From assembly GCA_002812745.2 (NCBI GenBank), contig NCSJ02000013.1, positions 62,001 to 126,000 on the forward strand: DNA of 64,000 nucleotides, given 5' to 3'. This DNA is from Scytalidium lignicola. Its lineage: Eukaryota; Ascomycota; Leotiomycetes. A program made the position numbers and the translations under genes. Within the stretch, counting starts at the first letter, position 1, and every line of letters starts with the position of its first letter. The notes under the pieces are model-generated. The model had not been told where the DNA came from, did no database searches, and saw nothing but the letters and a program-made list of their open reading frames with translations. Shown here piece by piece: positions 14,115-25,200 of this stretch.

Positions 14115-16666
14115 TATTTATGGATGTCACATATTTCGGCGCAAAGCTACAGCAGCATGTGCATGCATTTAAGAACTCTCACGCAGGATATTATGAACCT
14201 AATCAAAAGCTAGTTTTAAACGACAACATTTTCATACTAACAGCACTTCGACTGCGACTGTACTTCGGGTGTTGCTTCGTGTCAGATCCACCATTCTTTA
14301 GGATGATTGCAGTTGAAGTAGACTGCCTTTCTTAGTAACTATACTGAGCTGCAAACCTCGGTTTTTCGAAGTTCTATATTCTAATATGACTGTATTTCGA
14401 ATTATCCATAAAATCCCTTCAATCAGCATTCTTTACTACACTTCGTACACCAAAATGTCTTTAACAGTGACCCTTCTTTGCATCTTCTAAACTGGGATAT
14501 ATGATTATAAATTGTTGAAGATAGCCAGGCAAATACCGACTTGGACGGCTATTCCACGTACTTAACACCAATATCTAGTATAGAGGGCTACTTGCTCTCC
14601 AATAACTGCACCCCACTTGTGAAACCTCCACTCTCTATCGAACTTGTCCTCATATAATATACAGGCAAGCTGAATGTGGGCAAGCGTACAGATGTCCATG
14701 ATCCATCTCATCTACAGTTATTGCTCGCTCCATTTTTATCCGAAGTATTAATAAATACAAGCGTGGTCTCAGATTGGCCGACGTTTTTACTGTTAATGTT
14801 TTAGATCATTCAGACTTGTTGTATCCTATGCATGTCAGCTTACCCTGACTACGGATGTTACTCGCCGTGCGCTCGTAATATTATCCCGCCAGAGATGGAG
14901 TCATTGCACATGCATAAGCTTAAGCGAAGCAATCTGATTGGTATATACACTTGTAATTTTGCTGTAAATCATATTCAAATTTCGCTAATTAAAGTTTTAT
15001 GCTCAACGGCATGTTGCATAATTAACCGAGCTATTAAAATATAATTAATCTGTCATAAAAGTTAAATTTGCATAAATTTGCATAAGTGACTCCATCTCGG
15101 GTGGTCGAGGGGATACGATTAAGATGAAACAGTTACGGTTGACCGAACAGGATGAGCGCAACCAACTATTATTCAGTTACTGTAGGAATTGCTCCCTGAC
15201 GCCACATTTTACTTACAGTACTGTACCTTATGGCCTGTACTACATATGTGTTATGCATAATATATATAATTTGTAATATATTATACTAATAAGCCAACAA
15301 TTTCCGGCCGTCAGCTAGAAATTAGCTGTGGTATTGGTGTAACGTGCACGGCCGGTGGGTTCCCTTCCCATTCTATGTTTAATATTTACTGTAATGCGTC
15401 GTTGCTACGAAGTGAGTATCACTTTGGTCGGCCGTAGCCGGCCCTAAAGTTGCCTACAAACATGGTTTAATGTGGCATCAATACTGTAGATCATTTATCC
15501 GCCGCCGCCTTAGGCTAAAAATGTGAAATGCCCTGTAAGACGTTATAATTATGGCAATACACTCACTGTAAAAACTGTGTAACGTCTTATCTGACAGGCT
15601 TTATTATCAAAGGCGATAGGGCTGCAGGGGATACTTGTTTTACTGTACTGTACAATTAACAGTAGCTAATCTTTACCGTGGAAAATAATTTTAACTACCC
15701 GTCTAAGGAAGGAAGTATCCGCTAGTTTTCCAAGCAATTTGTCTTAGAGACCTATGATCTACATTTTTAATTTGGATTTATTATCATCTTTCCTGTTAGG
15801 ACAATGCTGGCTGACGTGTAGGAGAGCAGTGGGTAAGCTAGGGTTACAATTACCCCCCAAATACATGCCATTTCTCCATAAAAATCCCTGTTCTGATTCG
15901 TTTTGACCCTTGCGAGTGACATTTATTTAGGGGGAATACGTAAGTACTGTATTACAGCAAACACTTAATTGTTAGTTAAACACTAGGTTGTCTACGCTAG
16001 AAGTTTCTTCTTTCCATATACGGTTTGCATCTAATTATAGCAGCTAATAGGTTAATGCACCCATTAACATACTCGTATTCAACTGATACGATAATAATAT
16101 TACAGAACTTATGAAACGGATCTCTTAGTCTTAACAAGGACATTAGTTAAGTTTTTTTAAATTAAATGTTCCATCTAAGCAAGATTTATGCACGATGTAT
16201 GGGCAATGTATATTAAGATGATAAAAGGTAGCTGAATATAGTTCTAGTATTAATTACTCCGAAAAATAACCTCAAAGTTTTACAACTAATACTACTCTCT
16301 TGGCCTAGTTTACTTCCAAAAAGGTCCATGTAAGTAACATACGTCCGTACCACTACTTGCTTTGGTTTAGGGCAACATGGGCAGCTCATCATTGCATGGC
16401 CCTAGACACAATATATAAGGTATATTAGATAATTCAGATTCCGCTACTATTCTCATGGTAGCATTATTCAACTATGGCAATCTAAAACTACCAACACTCT
16501 AGTTGTTAGTTCGCATTCTTGTGCATTTAACACCTTCCTCAACCAAAGCACCATAACTGAGCGGACAGATTGCAAAATAAGGACACTTAAGTAAAGCATT
16601 TAAATTTGCAGAATAAAACTTTCTTCATTCATATCCTCCTATATTTTTCACTCTGCCTCTTTTACA
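14115..16666. other. AT-rich intergenic region containing one MITE
   Basis: 2.5 kb with no supported gene. It contains MITE copy 1 (separate entry). Further right, near 15530-15600, an imperfect inverted repeat with arms TAAGACGTTA/TAACGTCTTA could be a small foldback element. Several TACAGTACTGTA-like short palindromes are scattered through it. The last 100 bases serve the second regulator. Confidence 0.5.
14882..15115 (+). mobile_element. MITE copy 1 (TA-flanked, Tc1/mariner-like)
   Basis: A non-coding element of about 230 bp flanked by TA on both sides. Its termini begin TCCC and end GGGA. An inner terminal repeat is perfect: GAGATGGAGTCA at 14892-14903 against TGACTCCATCTC at 15087-15098. 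The inner sequence (TGCATAAGCTTAAGCG..., then ATGTTGCATAATTAA) matches, in reverse complement, the element at 24621-24839. A TA duplication plus short size and no ORF suit a non-autonomous Tc1/mariner derivative. The left terminus looks shortened relative to the right. Confidence 0.82.
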
Positions 16667-18782
16667 ATGACAGTTGAAAGCCGAAGCCATACCGGATGCT
16701 GGACATGCCGCCTAAGAAAGCGAAAATGTGACGAAAAGAAACCTACTTGCTCAGAATGTGTATTCCTAGGGCTTAATTGTCATGGATACGCAGAGAGGCC
16801 AACCTGGATGGATCGTGGTCCAAAACAAAAGGCACAATTGACAATAATTAAGCAAAAGGTTGCTGAAGCGACAAGACAAAGACGCATGAGCCGGATCCAC
16901 GACAAATATGAGTCCTCCCTTAAAAGATCGTCGAGCAACCCAACTAGCGGCGACTCAAGCATCAACCTGGCTACAACTGCAACTACAATACCGCTTAGCC
17001 AGCTCACTGTTAGCCATGAGACATCTGTTTCCTATCTACCTAACGACCTCTTCCAGACTGAAAGAAATCAAATTCCTTTCACTTCCACAAATAGTATCGC
17101 CGTCCCTGATTTCGATAGTGCCATTGATACCTCTAAGTTCCATGCGCCTCTAAACGCAGCGACGTATCTTCTTCCTAACTGCTATGCTGCCGAGGATGAT
17201 TTGATGTTCCAACATGAAGTTAGTTTACCAAAATATGATTTTACGCTGCATCAATATGCGAATTCTGCAGATGATAACAGATCTATCGAAGAGAAACCTC
17301 TAGATTCCTGCATTACCGGCAACAAGCCCACGCTAGCTATCAACGATATTGAAGATGCAATATTGTTAGTGTCGGTTCACCTGTAGCACGAAGTACGGTA
17401 CGCAATTATACGTAATATACTCGTTGTGCTATTCCATGGTTGTTGTACGATTAGGGGTGGGAGAGCGAAGCTGTAGGAGCTTCGTAACCGCTATTCTACC
17501 AACAGTTAGCCTATTACATTAACAGAGTATTTCCCTGGCAATTTCAATTCTGTGCCTTCCACCGCTCGACTTTTAATCAAGGACATATGTTGTGGTTAAT
17601 GTCCAAGTCACAATCCCTGTATCATGCAACCCTCGCGCTGAGTAGCACGCACAGAAGTCTCCAAAACAATTCGAGCCATCCATCAGTAGACATGAGTAAT
17701 TGCGATCTTGGAGCTCGATATGACTTGGCGATCAGAAGTCTTCAACATGACTTACAAAACTCCAAATCCTGTGATGATATTTGGATCTTGAGCTGCATAG
17801 TGATGTTTTTGAGTTTGACTGTAGGTCAATTGATTTTTCTACTAGTTTCAAGTTGCTGATAAACAATTACCAGTTTCTGTACAGCTGCAATAAGATCGAC
17901 TGGCTTGTGCATTTACAGGCAGGCACCTCTATAGTCGATGCTTGGATGGATCAGAACTCGGGATGCTTCAGTTGTCAGCCTGCTGGTGAACAGGAAGATC
18001 CCGAAAGTGTGAAAGAGTGCCCAAAGGTCTTCCTAATTGGTTTAATAATTAGATTTGACATTCTGTCAAGTTTAACAAGGGATTCAGCACCGGCACTGAG
18101 TGACAAATACCGGTATGTTTTAAAGCCTGTTGGCCACGGGATCCGCTTGGAAACAATTTTAGGATGCTGTGATTGGGTTTTCAGTATACTTTTAGACGTG
18201 TATGCTCTGCGCGATTGGAAGAAGACAGCTAAAGCTGCAGGATTATTGAGCTTGTGGGAACTAACATCTAAAGCCAGCACGATCAAGAGCAATTTAGAAC
18301 GAAACATTGCACTTAACTTTCAACGAATGAGCAAACTTAAGCAAGACTTGAAGAATAGTAAGGATGAGAACGCTCAACATCAAGATTCGGAGTATAGTAT
18401 ATCTACAATGACACACATCTTTGCATGCTCTGTGTCAGTACTCCTAGAAGTAATTGTCTCGGGTGCTCACCCACAGCTTCCAGAAATCAAGAAGGAAGTG
18501 GGTCGTGCACTCGAATCATACGCTTATATCGACGACCTCAAATTATTGCATGCACTTTGCTGGCCTTTATTCGTAGTTGGGTGTGTGGCGGAACCAGAGA
18601 ATTATGATATTTTTAGGACTTTATTATCATCGCCGAATATCACGAGGATCGAGACGTTCTGTGAGTTGCTCCAGCTTCTTGAGAAGTGTTGGGAGACTAG
18701 TGCAGATATAGGAACTGTTGAAGACGACTTTGATTTCACTCAAGCTCGCAAATATATGCCATGGGATCTACTCATTGCTTAG
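16667..18782 (+). CDS. Zn(II)2Cys6 transcription factor (PF11951-like C-terminal domain)
   Basis: Exons 16667-17382, 17526-17820 and 17874-18782 give about 639 residues. The N-terminus has a clean zinc cluster, CWTC-RLRKRKC-DEKKPTC-SEC-VFLGLNC, then GYAERPTWMDRG, a layout shared by many fungal regulators. The later part (VFPWQFQFC, MSKSQSLYHATLALSS, FLYSCNKIDWLVHLQAG, LHALCWPLFVVGC) fits the fungal-specific transcription factor domain 2. Intron 1 is unusually long (about 143 nt) and its donor is uncertain; a donor at 17365 or a missed mini-exon is possible, because the usual LMHYLDHVF segment looks shortened. It is the regulator nearest to the HxxHC gene and the RiPP-like locus, so it is a candidate pathway regulator by position only. 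Confidence 0.85.
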
Positions 18783-19668
18783 GCTATTAATTACACATTA
18801 TCTCTTCATACATGGATATTTGATTCGTTTTGGTAAATGATCTTTCGAGGTAACATCAAACATACCACCAAATATTGATGTGTATTTGAAGTAGCAGACC
18901 ACTGATATTCTATGTGGGACGTGTGGAGACAGCCCAAGATAAAAATCTGCCTGAGAATCTGTATTTCATGCCCATTGCAGCACCATACCGTGAGTCTCAA
19001 GAAGTGCCGTGCCATTCGACTTGCCTCGTATTACAGCTACTATCCCCCCTAAATATTTCACGCATACAAGGGTCAAAACTGGGATTATGACCAGGATTCG
19101 ACTAAGATCATGAGATTATGAACAATGACTGCAAGAACCTTATGAGCTCATTTGGATAATATTCATAAAATAGAATCCCCACTTTACAAGGGTTATGCAA
19201 GGGTTTGAGCAAATGAGATCACGCAGATCACATTTTTACCCTTTTATGTGTGAAGTATAAAGGGGGGGGNATAGTATTTAACTTGTCTATCAAATCGATT
19301 CGAGCTACCATTTGTTTATACTTGTACCTCCCTACATATGTCCTTTTGCGAAATTACTTTGCACATCTAGTCAGCACTAACCTAGTATGTAAGGTACCAC
19401 TGAAAATTATGCACAGTATTATAGATGAATCGGAGGAACCTATATTTCTTTACTTAAGACGATTAAATAAGCCCCTTATCTTGCGTGACCATCCGTGGGA
19501 TATGCAGTAATTCGCGTCAGGTATCTGGCCACTTTTCAAAGAGCTATTACGGGCAGAATCTATGTTAGTTGGCATAATTATAAACAGATAAACTGAAGGT
19601 TTATATTTACTATCTTTGTGTCTCCTCTTTTGCTCTGCTTCTAACGTAGATTAACTGAATTTTTCACG
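18783..19668. other. Intergenic, no gene seen
   Basis: AT-rich spacer, including a run of eight G followed by N at 19270. No gene was recognised. Confidence 0.5.
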
Positions 19669-20477
19669 ATGGATCAGGTAAGAAACCGGCTCCTTTCCTC
19701 TTGTATTTGGAAGCTCTATGAAAGAGTGTAAGGCTGACTTGGGAATAGATAGACCGTAATTCTCGAAAACCATTAGTTCAAGATTTTGAATCAGCCTATG
19801 ATCCACCTCAAGACCTCGAATTAGAATTGGAGGAGGAGGGCAACACTCCATCTTTTAAGTCTTATGAGAATCTTTTTGTTCGCGAGTCTAAATCACCTCG
19901 TTTAAGACGTCTTGTTCTCATAGTCATTACTATTACTCTAGCATCCTGGGGCCTAGTGGACCTATTACACCGTTGCTATGATGCCGTATCTTTTTCAACG
20001 AAGATGATATCGTCGTCCTCTTTATCCAGTAAAAAGCAACCTTGCTGGTGCGGAAACTCAGACAAAGAGGCAATCGCTATGGGGTGCCGGTACGATCATA
20101 TAGCGGTAGACTGGCTACCAGATCATTGCATTGATGACGAATTGTCAGCTGAGTTTGACCGCGCTGGCCCAGGCCCTAATGGATCGTGGGCGTATTTTAC
20201 TAAGGGACACGGCAATGAGACAATCAGCAACAACGATATTGACAGCTACGCAAGGGCTGGAACTGATTACTTTGCGACGCGTGAGTGGCATATTGCACAT
20301 TGTTTCTTTACATTTCGAAAACAGTTTCGAAGCCGGTCAACAGGCAAGGCTGTAGAGCCATGGAATGATAACGAGGAGCACATTACACATTGTGAAAAGT
20401 ATATATTAAAGACAATCAAACAGAAGCGGGAGTTGGGTGAGATCGAAACTCGTATCCTTGGAAAAGCTAGACATTAA
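19669..20477 (+). CDS. Type II membrane protein with two HxxHC motifs (UstYa-like relative?)
   Basis: A 9-base first exon (19669-19677, Met-Asp-Gln) spliced to 19749-20477 gives 245 residues; this start is inferred from the splice signals and an open frame. One membrane segment lies near residues 58-76 (RRLVLIVITITLASWGLVDLL). Then come CWCGNSDKEAIAMGCRYDH, WLPDHCIDDELSAEFDRAGP and the motifs WHIAHC (184-188) and EEHITHC (214-218). It belongs to a fungal family of unknown function that I recognise by the CWCG, HC...EFD and EWHIAHC pattern. UstYa/DUF3328 oxidases share a single N-terminal helix and two HxxHC motifs, so a distant relation is possible. It stands alone 4.7 kb from the RiPP-like precursor. 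Confidence 0.78.
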
Positions 20478-21294
20478 CCAAAGATACTCCCTTGATCTTC
20501 TTTGTATACTAAATCTTATATTTGTGGTATCTAAATACCCAATTTGCCTTTAGTAAAGTCCCCTTAGACTGTATTATTAAATACTTTACGTATAAATTTG
20601 TTAGCTATTGTAATAGTAATAATAACTCCCATATATAGTATTGCTGGCATTCAAATTCCGTTTTGTTGCATTTCTATATTTAATTAGATACTTATATGGC
20701 TGAACCTAGTAGTCCTAATAATAGGTAGGTAAAGCAAGTCACTGTACCAGAAAGCTCATTTTTCATATAAAGTAGCCATTTCATTATTTGGAATTGCGAA
20801 ATAGTTCACACTGGTGAGTTCCGGTTATAATTAGCTATGAGGTTATAGTTACGAATTAATAAGATGGATGGCTGTTTTTTGTTTTAAAGCAGGCCGATTT
20901 CGCATGACAGTATTTAACACTTACGTCAACGCATAATTATACGGGTGCACGCAAGCTACAATCACTCTATAGCACTGTATCCCTGTTTATAGTTGAACAA
21001 ATCTATCCGCTTTTAATTAGTGCTGACATTTATTGAACCGGAGACAAGTGCAATCAATTTGATAATGCAAACCGCATGCCTCCTCGTTCCCAATCTGAAC
21101 CTAACAAACGACAAACTGTAACACGGAGAACCAGAAATTTCAACAACAGGGGGGAAATACCAGTAATAACTAAACTAGATCAATTTCATTCTAATCCTGC
21201 TTGGCTGAGAACAATGTACGCTCTACAATAATTGATGATAGTTTAAATGACATGCTTTCCGATGCTGAGCAGAGACAGATACATTGCCTCCTAA
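20478..21294. other. Intergenic between convergent genes
   Basis: AT-rich, presumably holding the two terminators. No gene was seen. Confidence 0.5.
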
Positions 21295-21885
21295 TTAGAA
21301 AAATATGTCTAGTGCGTTCACGAAGATATCAACCAAATCCCCAATCAAAGCAGTAGAAGAGGTAATGAACTCGCCATCGTCAATGAAGTCGATAATGATA
21401 GATGACGAGTCGGATATAACATCCCAGCCGATTTCTGTCAAATCTGGCTGGGCGAAAACCGACTCAACAGATTCAAGCACTCCACCTGCGCCAACTGCTA
21501 GATCTTGGGTCGGTGCAATTGGACCAACATTTCCGTTGAAGACCATCCAAGCAATATCCTCTTCAAACTGTCTCTTAGTATTCTTTTGAGATGTGAAATT
21601 TTCTCGAAGACCAGGCAAGTACTCCCATGATGCTCCGTTCGCACTGGTTAGGAACCAGTCTCTCTGATAGAAGTGATGGCCATCAGTGAGAGCGTGGACA
21701 GTTCCAGCCGTTGCTGTCTCGCCAAGAGCGTTGACACCAATTTCGACTCCGTTGAAAACGATCGGAGTTGAATAATTCCATCGTCGAAGCTCCTTTGTGG
21801 TGTTCACGCTATGGACATAGTGGAATTCAGATACAACTGGAGCGCCTAAAGCAACGCTAACAATTGCAGCAAGTGGAAGAAGCAT
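21295..21885 (-). CDS. Secreted protein of unknown function
   Basis: An intronless ORF of 196 residues starting MLLPLAAIVSVALGAPVVS, a clear signal peptide. The mature part has two likely N-glycosylation sites (NTT, NYS), no cysteine-rich pattern, one dibasic KR site (NTKR-QFEEDIAW) and an acidic, hydrophobic C-terminal third. No family was recognised. It lies 3.3 kb from the RiPP-like precursor on the same strand, and the KR followed by an acidic-aromatic segment vaguely recalls that precursor, but there is no repeat. A secreted effector-like or wall protein is possible. Confidence 0.6.
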   Translation of the reverse strand: MLLPLAAIVSVALGAPVVSEFHYVHSVNTTKELRRWNYSTPIVFNGVEIGVNALGETATAGTVHALTDGHHFYQRDWFLTSANGASWEYLPGLRENFTSQKNTKRQFEEDIAWMVFNGNVGPIAPTQDLAVGAGGVLESVESVFAQPDLTEIGWDVISDSSSIIIDFIDDGEFITSSTALIGDLVDIFVNALDIFF

Positions 21886-24800
21886 CTTGAGAGACTGAAA
21901 GAAGTTAACAAAAACTTCTAATATGGAAGAATATTTGCCGGATAATTACCTACAGATTTTAGAGCTAGCCTGAGGTGAATATTTGTCTGATGTCTGCGAC
22001 GGTGAATGCTTTGCCGATAATAGAGCAGAATACCATAACGAGCGGGATGCCCTCATTTTATACATGTCCTATGAGTACTCTATTGGAAATTTTGTAACAC
22101 TACAAATTTCCAAATGAAAAGTCAAATTACGAGCGAAATTCCCAATTGAATTAGTTGTGGAGAATAGAAGGTGGCACGAGTAAAAAGAAAATGATGAAAC
22201 AAGGGAAGTCGAATCGGCACAGAAACACGCGGGTCAGCAGGCAGCTCGAATCGAGGTACTTGTCATCCTAACGTGTTGGCCACATCATTGTTGCAACCAC
22301 TTTTAAACACCTCAACATATAATTTTAAATTACAATATCTTGACAACTATGAATCTGTTTAAGTAAACATTTATAGATTATAATGTGGGAGAACTGTCGG
22401 GTTGTACGGTTGGCTACGTACAGTAGCGATATGGTACGTGGTCGAGTTGTATGGCCAGTGCTGAGTGCAACCGACCAATCAGAAGGGAGGGTTCAATAGA
22501 ATAGGAGAGGAGGCCAGTATATTCTAGCTACTACGGCTACTAATAAAAGTTGTATAATATTATATGAGTAGGATGTTTTATCAATTCAATGAATTAGCTT
22601 TTGCTCTTACTATATCTAAATCTAATTAAAAATATATAAAGGATTCTCAAGCAATTATTACAAAATAAAAANTTTACATGATAAGTGGAATTTGAAGGGT
22701 TGAAAGAAAATCATGGTTGATATGAGAGAATGAGATTTCGATTGAAGATTATATAAACTACTTTATTAATAATCTGCTTGGAAGGATTTGGAAGGCTATA
22801 TAGAAAAAGGGAAATCCCTTAAGCTGGTAATCAATTAATTAAGCAATTAATCATTTCATGAAACGACGTTGTACAACTTCCTTATCTGGCTAGCAGAATG
22901 AGTAGTAAAACAATGGTGGACTGATCATTACTGTAACCCCCTTTCGTAACATTACTCCGATCAACGCTCTCTTATCAAATTTATCAACTTTTGACAATAA
23001 TACTGGCCGAAATCCTTTTTCAGACTTCCTGCTCATTGAACTATGGTTATGATTCTAGTGATCTAGTTACATAACCTTGCAAGCTGTCTCTTCTTACTTT
23101 GTCTTCAGCCTAAACTCTTCCACTTTCTTCGATCTGTCTAGACAGACCCTAACTTCAAACACTTGCTAATCTCACTAAAATAACTAAACTAGCAGTCCTA
23201 TTAGCATATCTCACCACTCTGTACCTTACACACAATAGACTGAAACTTCACACTACTGCTTGGCCCGTCAAAAGTTCTGACATCGAGATGTGCATGTAAT
23301 GTAAACGCTTTGGCAGGTTGTAGGGTGACCTTGTTTTAAGGAACATTGGACTTCAAGGAGATCACTGTCTCACCTTTAAAAACTAAGAAATGGACGATAG
23401 GTTTTGCGAATGCACCTAGCTGGGATATAATGCAAGAAAACACCTTCATCAGCAGTATTGTCAAGGGCCTGTGCCAGGATCTCAATGTCAAGATTTTCCA
23501 TAAGTTTAAGAACTTTCCGAAATTGAACTTTGCTCCTCATTCCACGTGTGATAATTATCTTATAGATCGCCACATCCTGGTAACATGCACCTACTCGACA
23601 TCTAGCTTCATTAATAGCACAATCCTTGTCTGTGAAGGTTGAGATAAAAGGGCTGTTTCTACGAGACTATCTGTTTGGGTGACATGATACAAGTTTGTGT
23701 AACTTGCTTCTTTCTCCAAACGTTTCTGGCCAAAAGCTGACCTCCACTCCCGATCTTGCATAAACACCGTTGTATCTCCAGTACGTTTTTGAGTTGGCCT
23801 CTTCAACACGGTAAAAAAAGCATGGTTTAAATGGCATGACAACAAATAGTCAATTACGAACTCAAAAGCCAGCACAATGAAGAAATAATAACGGAATAAA
23901 TAGATAAAACTAGGTTTGGAATAGGAAAAAGGAAGGGAAGGGAGTAGTTTCGACGAAACGTAATACTAAAATTATAGTTAACGTTATAACCAGAGACTTA
24001 CATAATCGCCATCGTAGCGCCAGCACCTTGAAAGGAAACTGCAGATCCTATTTCAAAAGGATTTAGTCAAACGAGTTATCTAGCTGGAAAAGAGATAGCT
24101 TCTTGCGCCGAGATTGGGCAAGAAAAGCCCATCCTGGCACGTTTTGCATACTTTGGAAGCTGCTGGAATTTCAACAGCGGTTTGAACGTCCGGAACTCAT
24201 GAATTCTTGAGAAGGCAGCAGCAAAAAGCTAGGAACTTGGATATCACACAGAACATTATTGGTCTACGTTTCTTTATATGAGAAGTTGGAGGTTGCATCC
24301 TGTGACTGTTATTACACGAAGACGCGTCTGAGATACTCACACCAACTCAACGTGAAAGCACATGAGGGTGCTAACTAATGGAGAAAGAGTCCTTGGTTAT
24401 GGATGTGACTAAATCCACACGGCAAAATCCATGTACGATTAAACCCTCACCACCTAAATTACAGTGAGTATAGTTGTTGATTGGAAGCACTATGACTATA
24501 AGGAGCACAGTGCTTGCACTCACCATTAACTGATTCTAGCGACCCTTAAACCAATTCTTACTACACATTTAACCAACCATAACGGTTACAGTTAGCTGCT
24601 GTGACCGTACTAAAATTTTCTATCCTCTCGACCACTGGAAATGGAGTCACTTATACACATATATGCAAATTATACTTTTGACGGATTTTCTTCGATTTTA
24701 ATGGCTTGGTTAATTATGCAACATGCCGCTTAGCATAAAACTCTAATTAACGAACTTTGATATGATTTATTAATCAGATTGCTCCGCTTAAGCTTATGCA

Positions 24801-25200
24801 TGTGCATAACTGACTCTATTTCCACTGGTCAAGGGGATAGATCTTGGTGCTAAATAATCGTGCCTTACTGGTGACGCTTCATAGTACGTATACCAAAATG
24901 CTTTCAACCCTACCTCTTTTAACTCTAATAGTCACTAAACAATTTCGAATTTCAAAGACGGAAGGGAATCGGGGTTTAATGTATTTCATTGTCAAGGCTA
25001 GACCTATCAATTAAATAATGATCGAGGCTCAATACAACTAACTCTATGATACAGTCCCCCCGAATAAAGGTAAATGGCTTGTGCAGTGGCAACGCAGAAA
25101 TCGTCACTTTTTATGTTGCCACCGCAAAGACCATTTCGCTTTATTCAGGGGGAGGGACTGTATAGTGGTGATCCCATAATGATACCTCACCTAATACCAT
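21886..25200. other. 3.3-kb intergenic region with MITE and ORF debris
   Basis: Holds MITE copy 2 and an N after five A's at 22672. On the minus strand at 23376-23875 two overlapping short ORFs might be fragments of a decayed gene (a piece reading CAINEARCRVGACYQDVAIYK spans the two when the frame is followed), but no family was recognised. The rest is AT-rich with no supported gene. Confidence 0.4.
24621..24839 (-). mobile_element. MITE copy 2 (TA-flanked, inverted relative to copy 1)
   Basis: About 215 bp between TA dinucleotides. The terminal inverted repeats are about 27 bp and match at 23 of 27 positions; they begin TCCTCTCGACCA on the left and TCCCCTTGACCA on the right when both are read inward. 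The body reads as the reverse complement of the element at 14882-15115, including TGCATAAGCTTAAGCG and ATGCAACATGCC/GGCATGTTGCAT. There is no coding capacity. It lies 361 bp downstream of the stop of the RiPP-like precursor gene. Confidence 0.85.

Noticed and set aside
14832..15044. 70-codon ORF
   Set aside because: Lies almost entirely inside MITE copy 1.
23346..23875. Overlapping ORFs on both strands (98 codons plus; 65 and 94 codons minus)
   Set aside because: They overlap in antisense and show no recognisable domain. A decayed minus-strand gene is possible but not supported enough to annotate.
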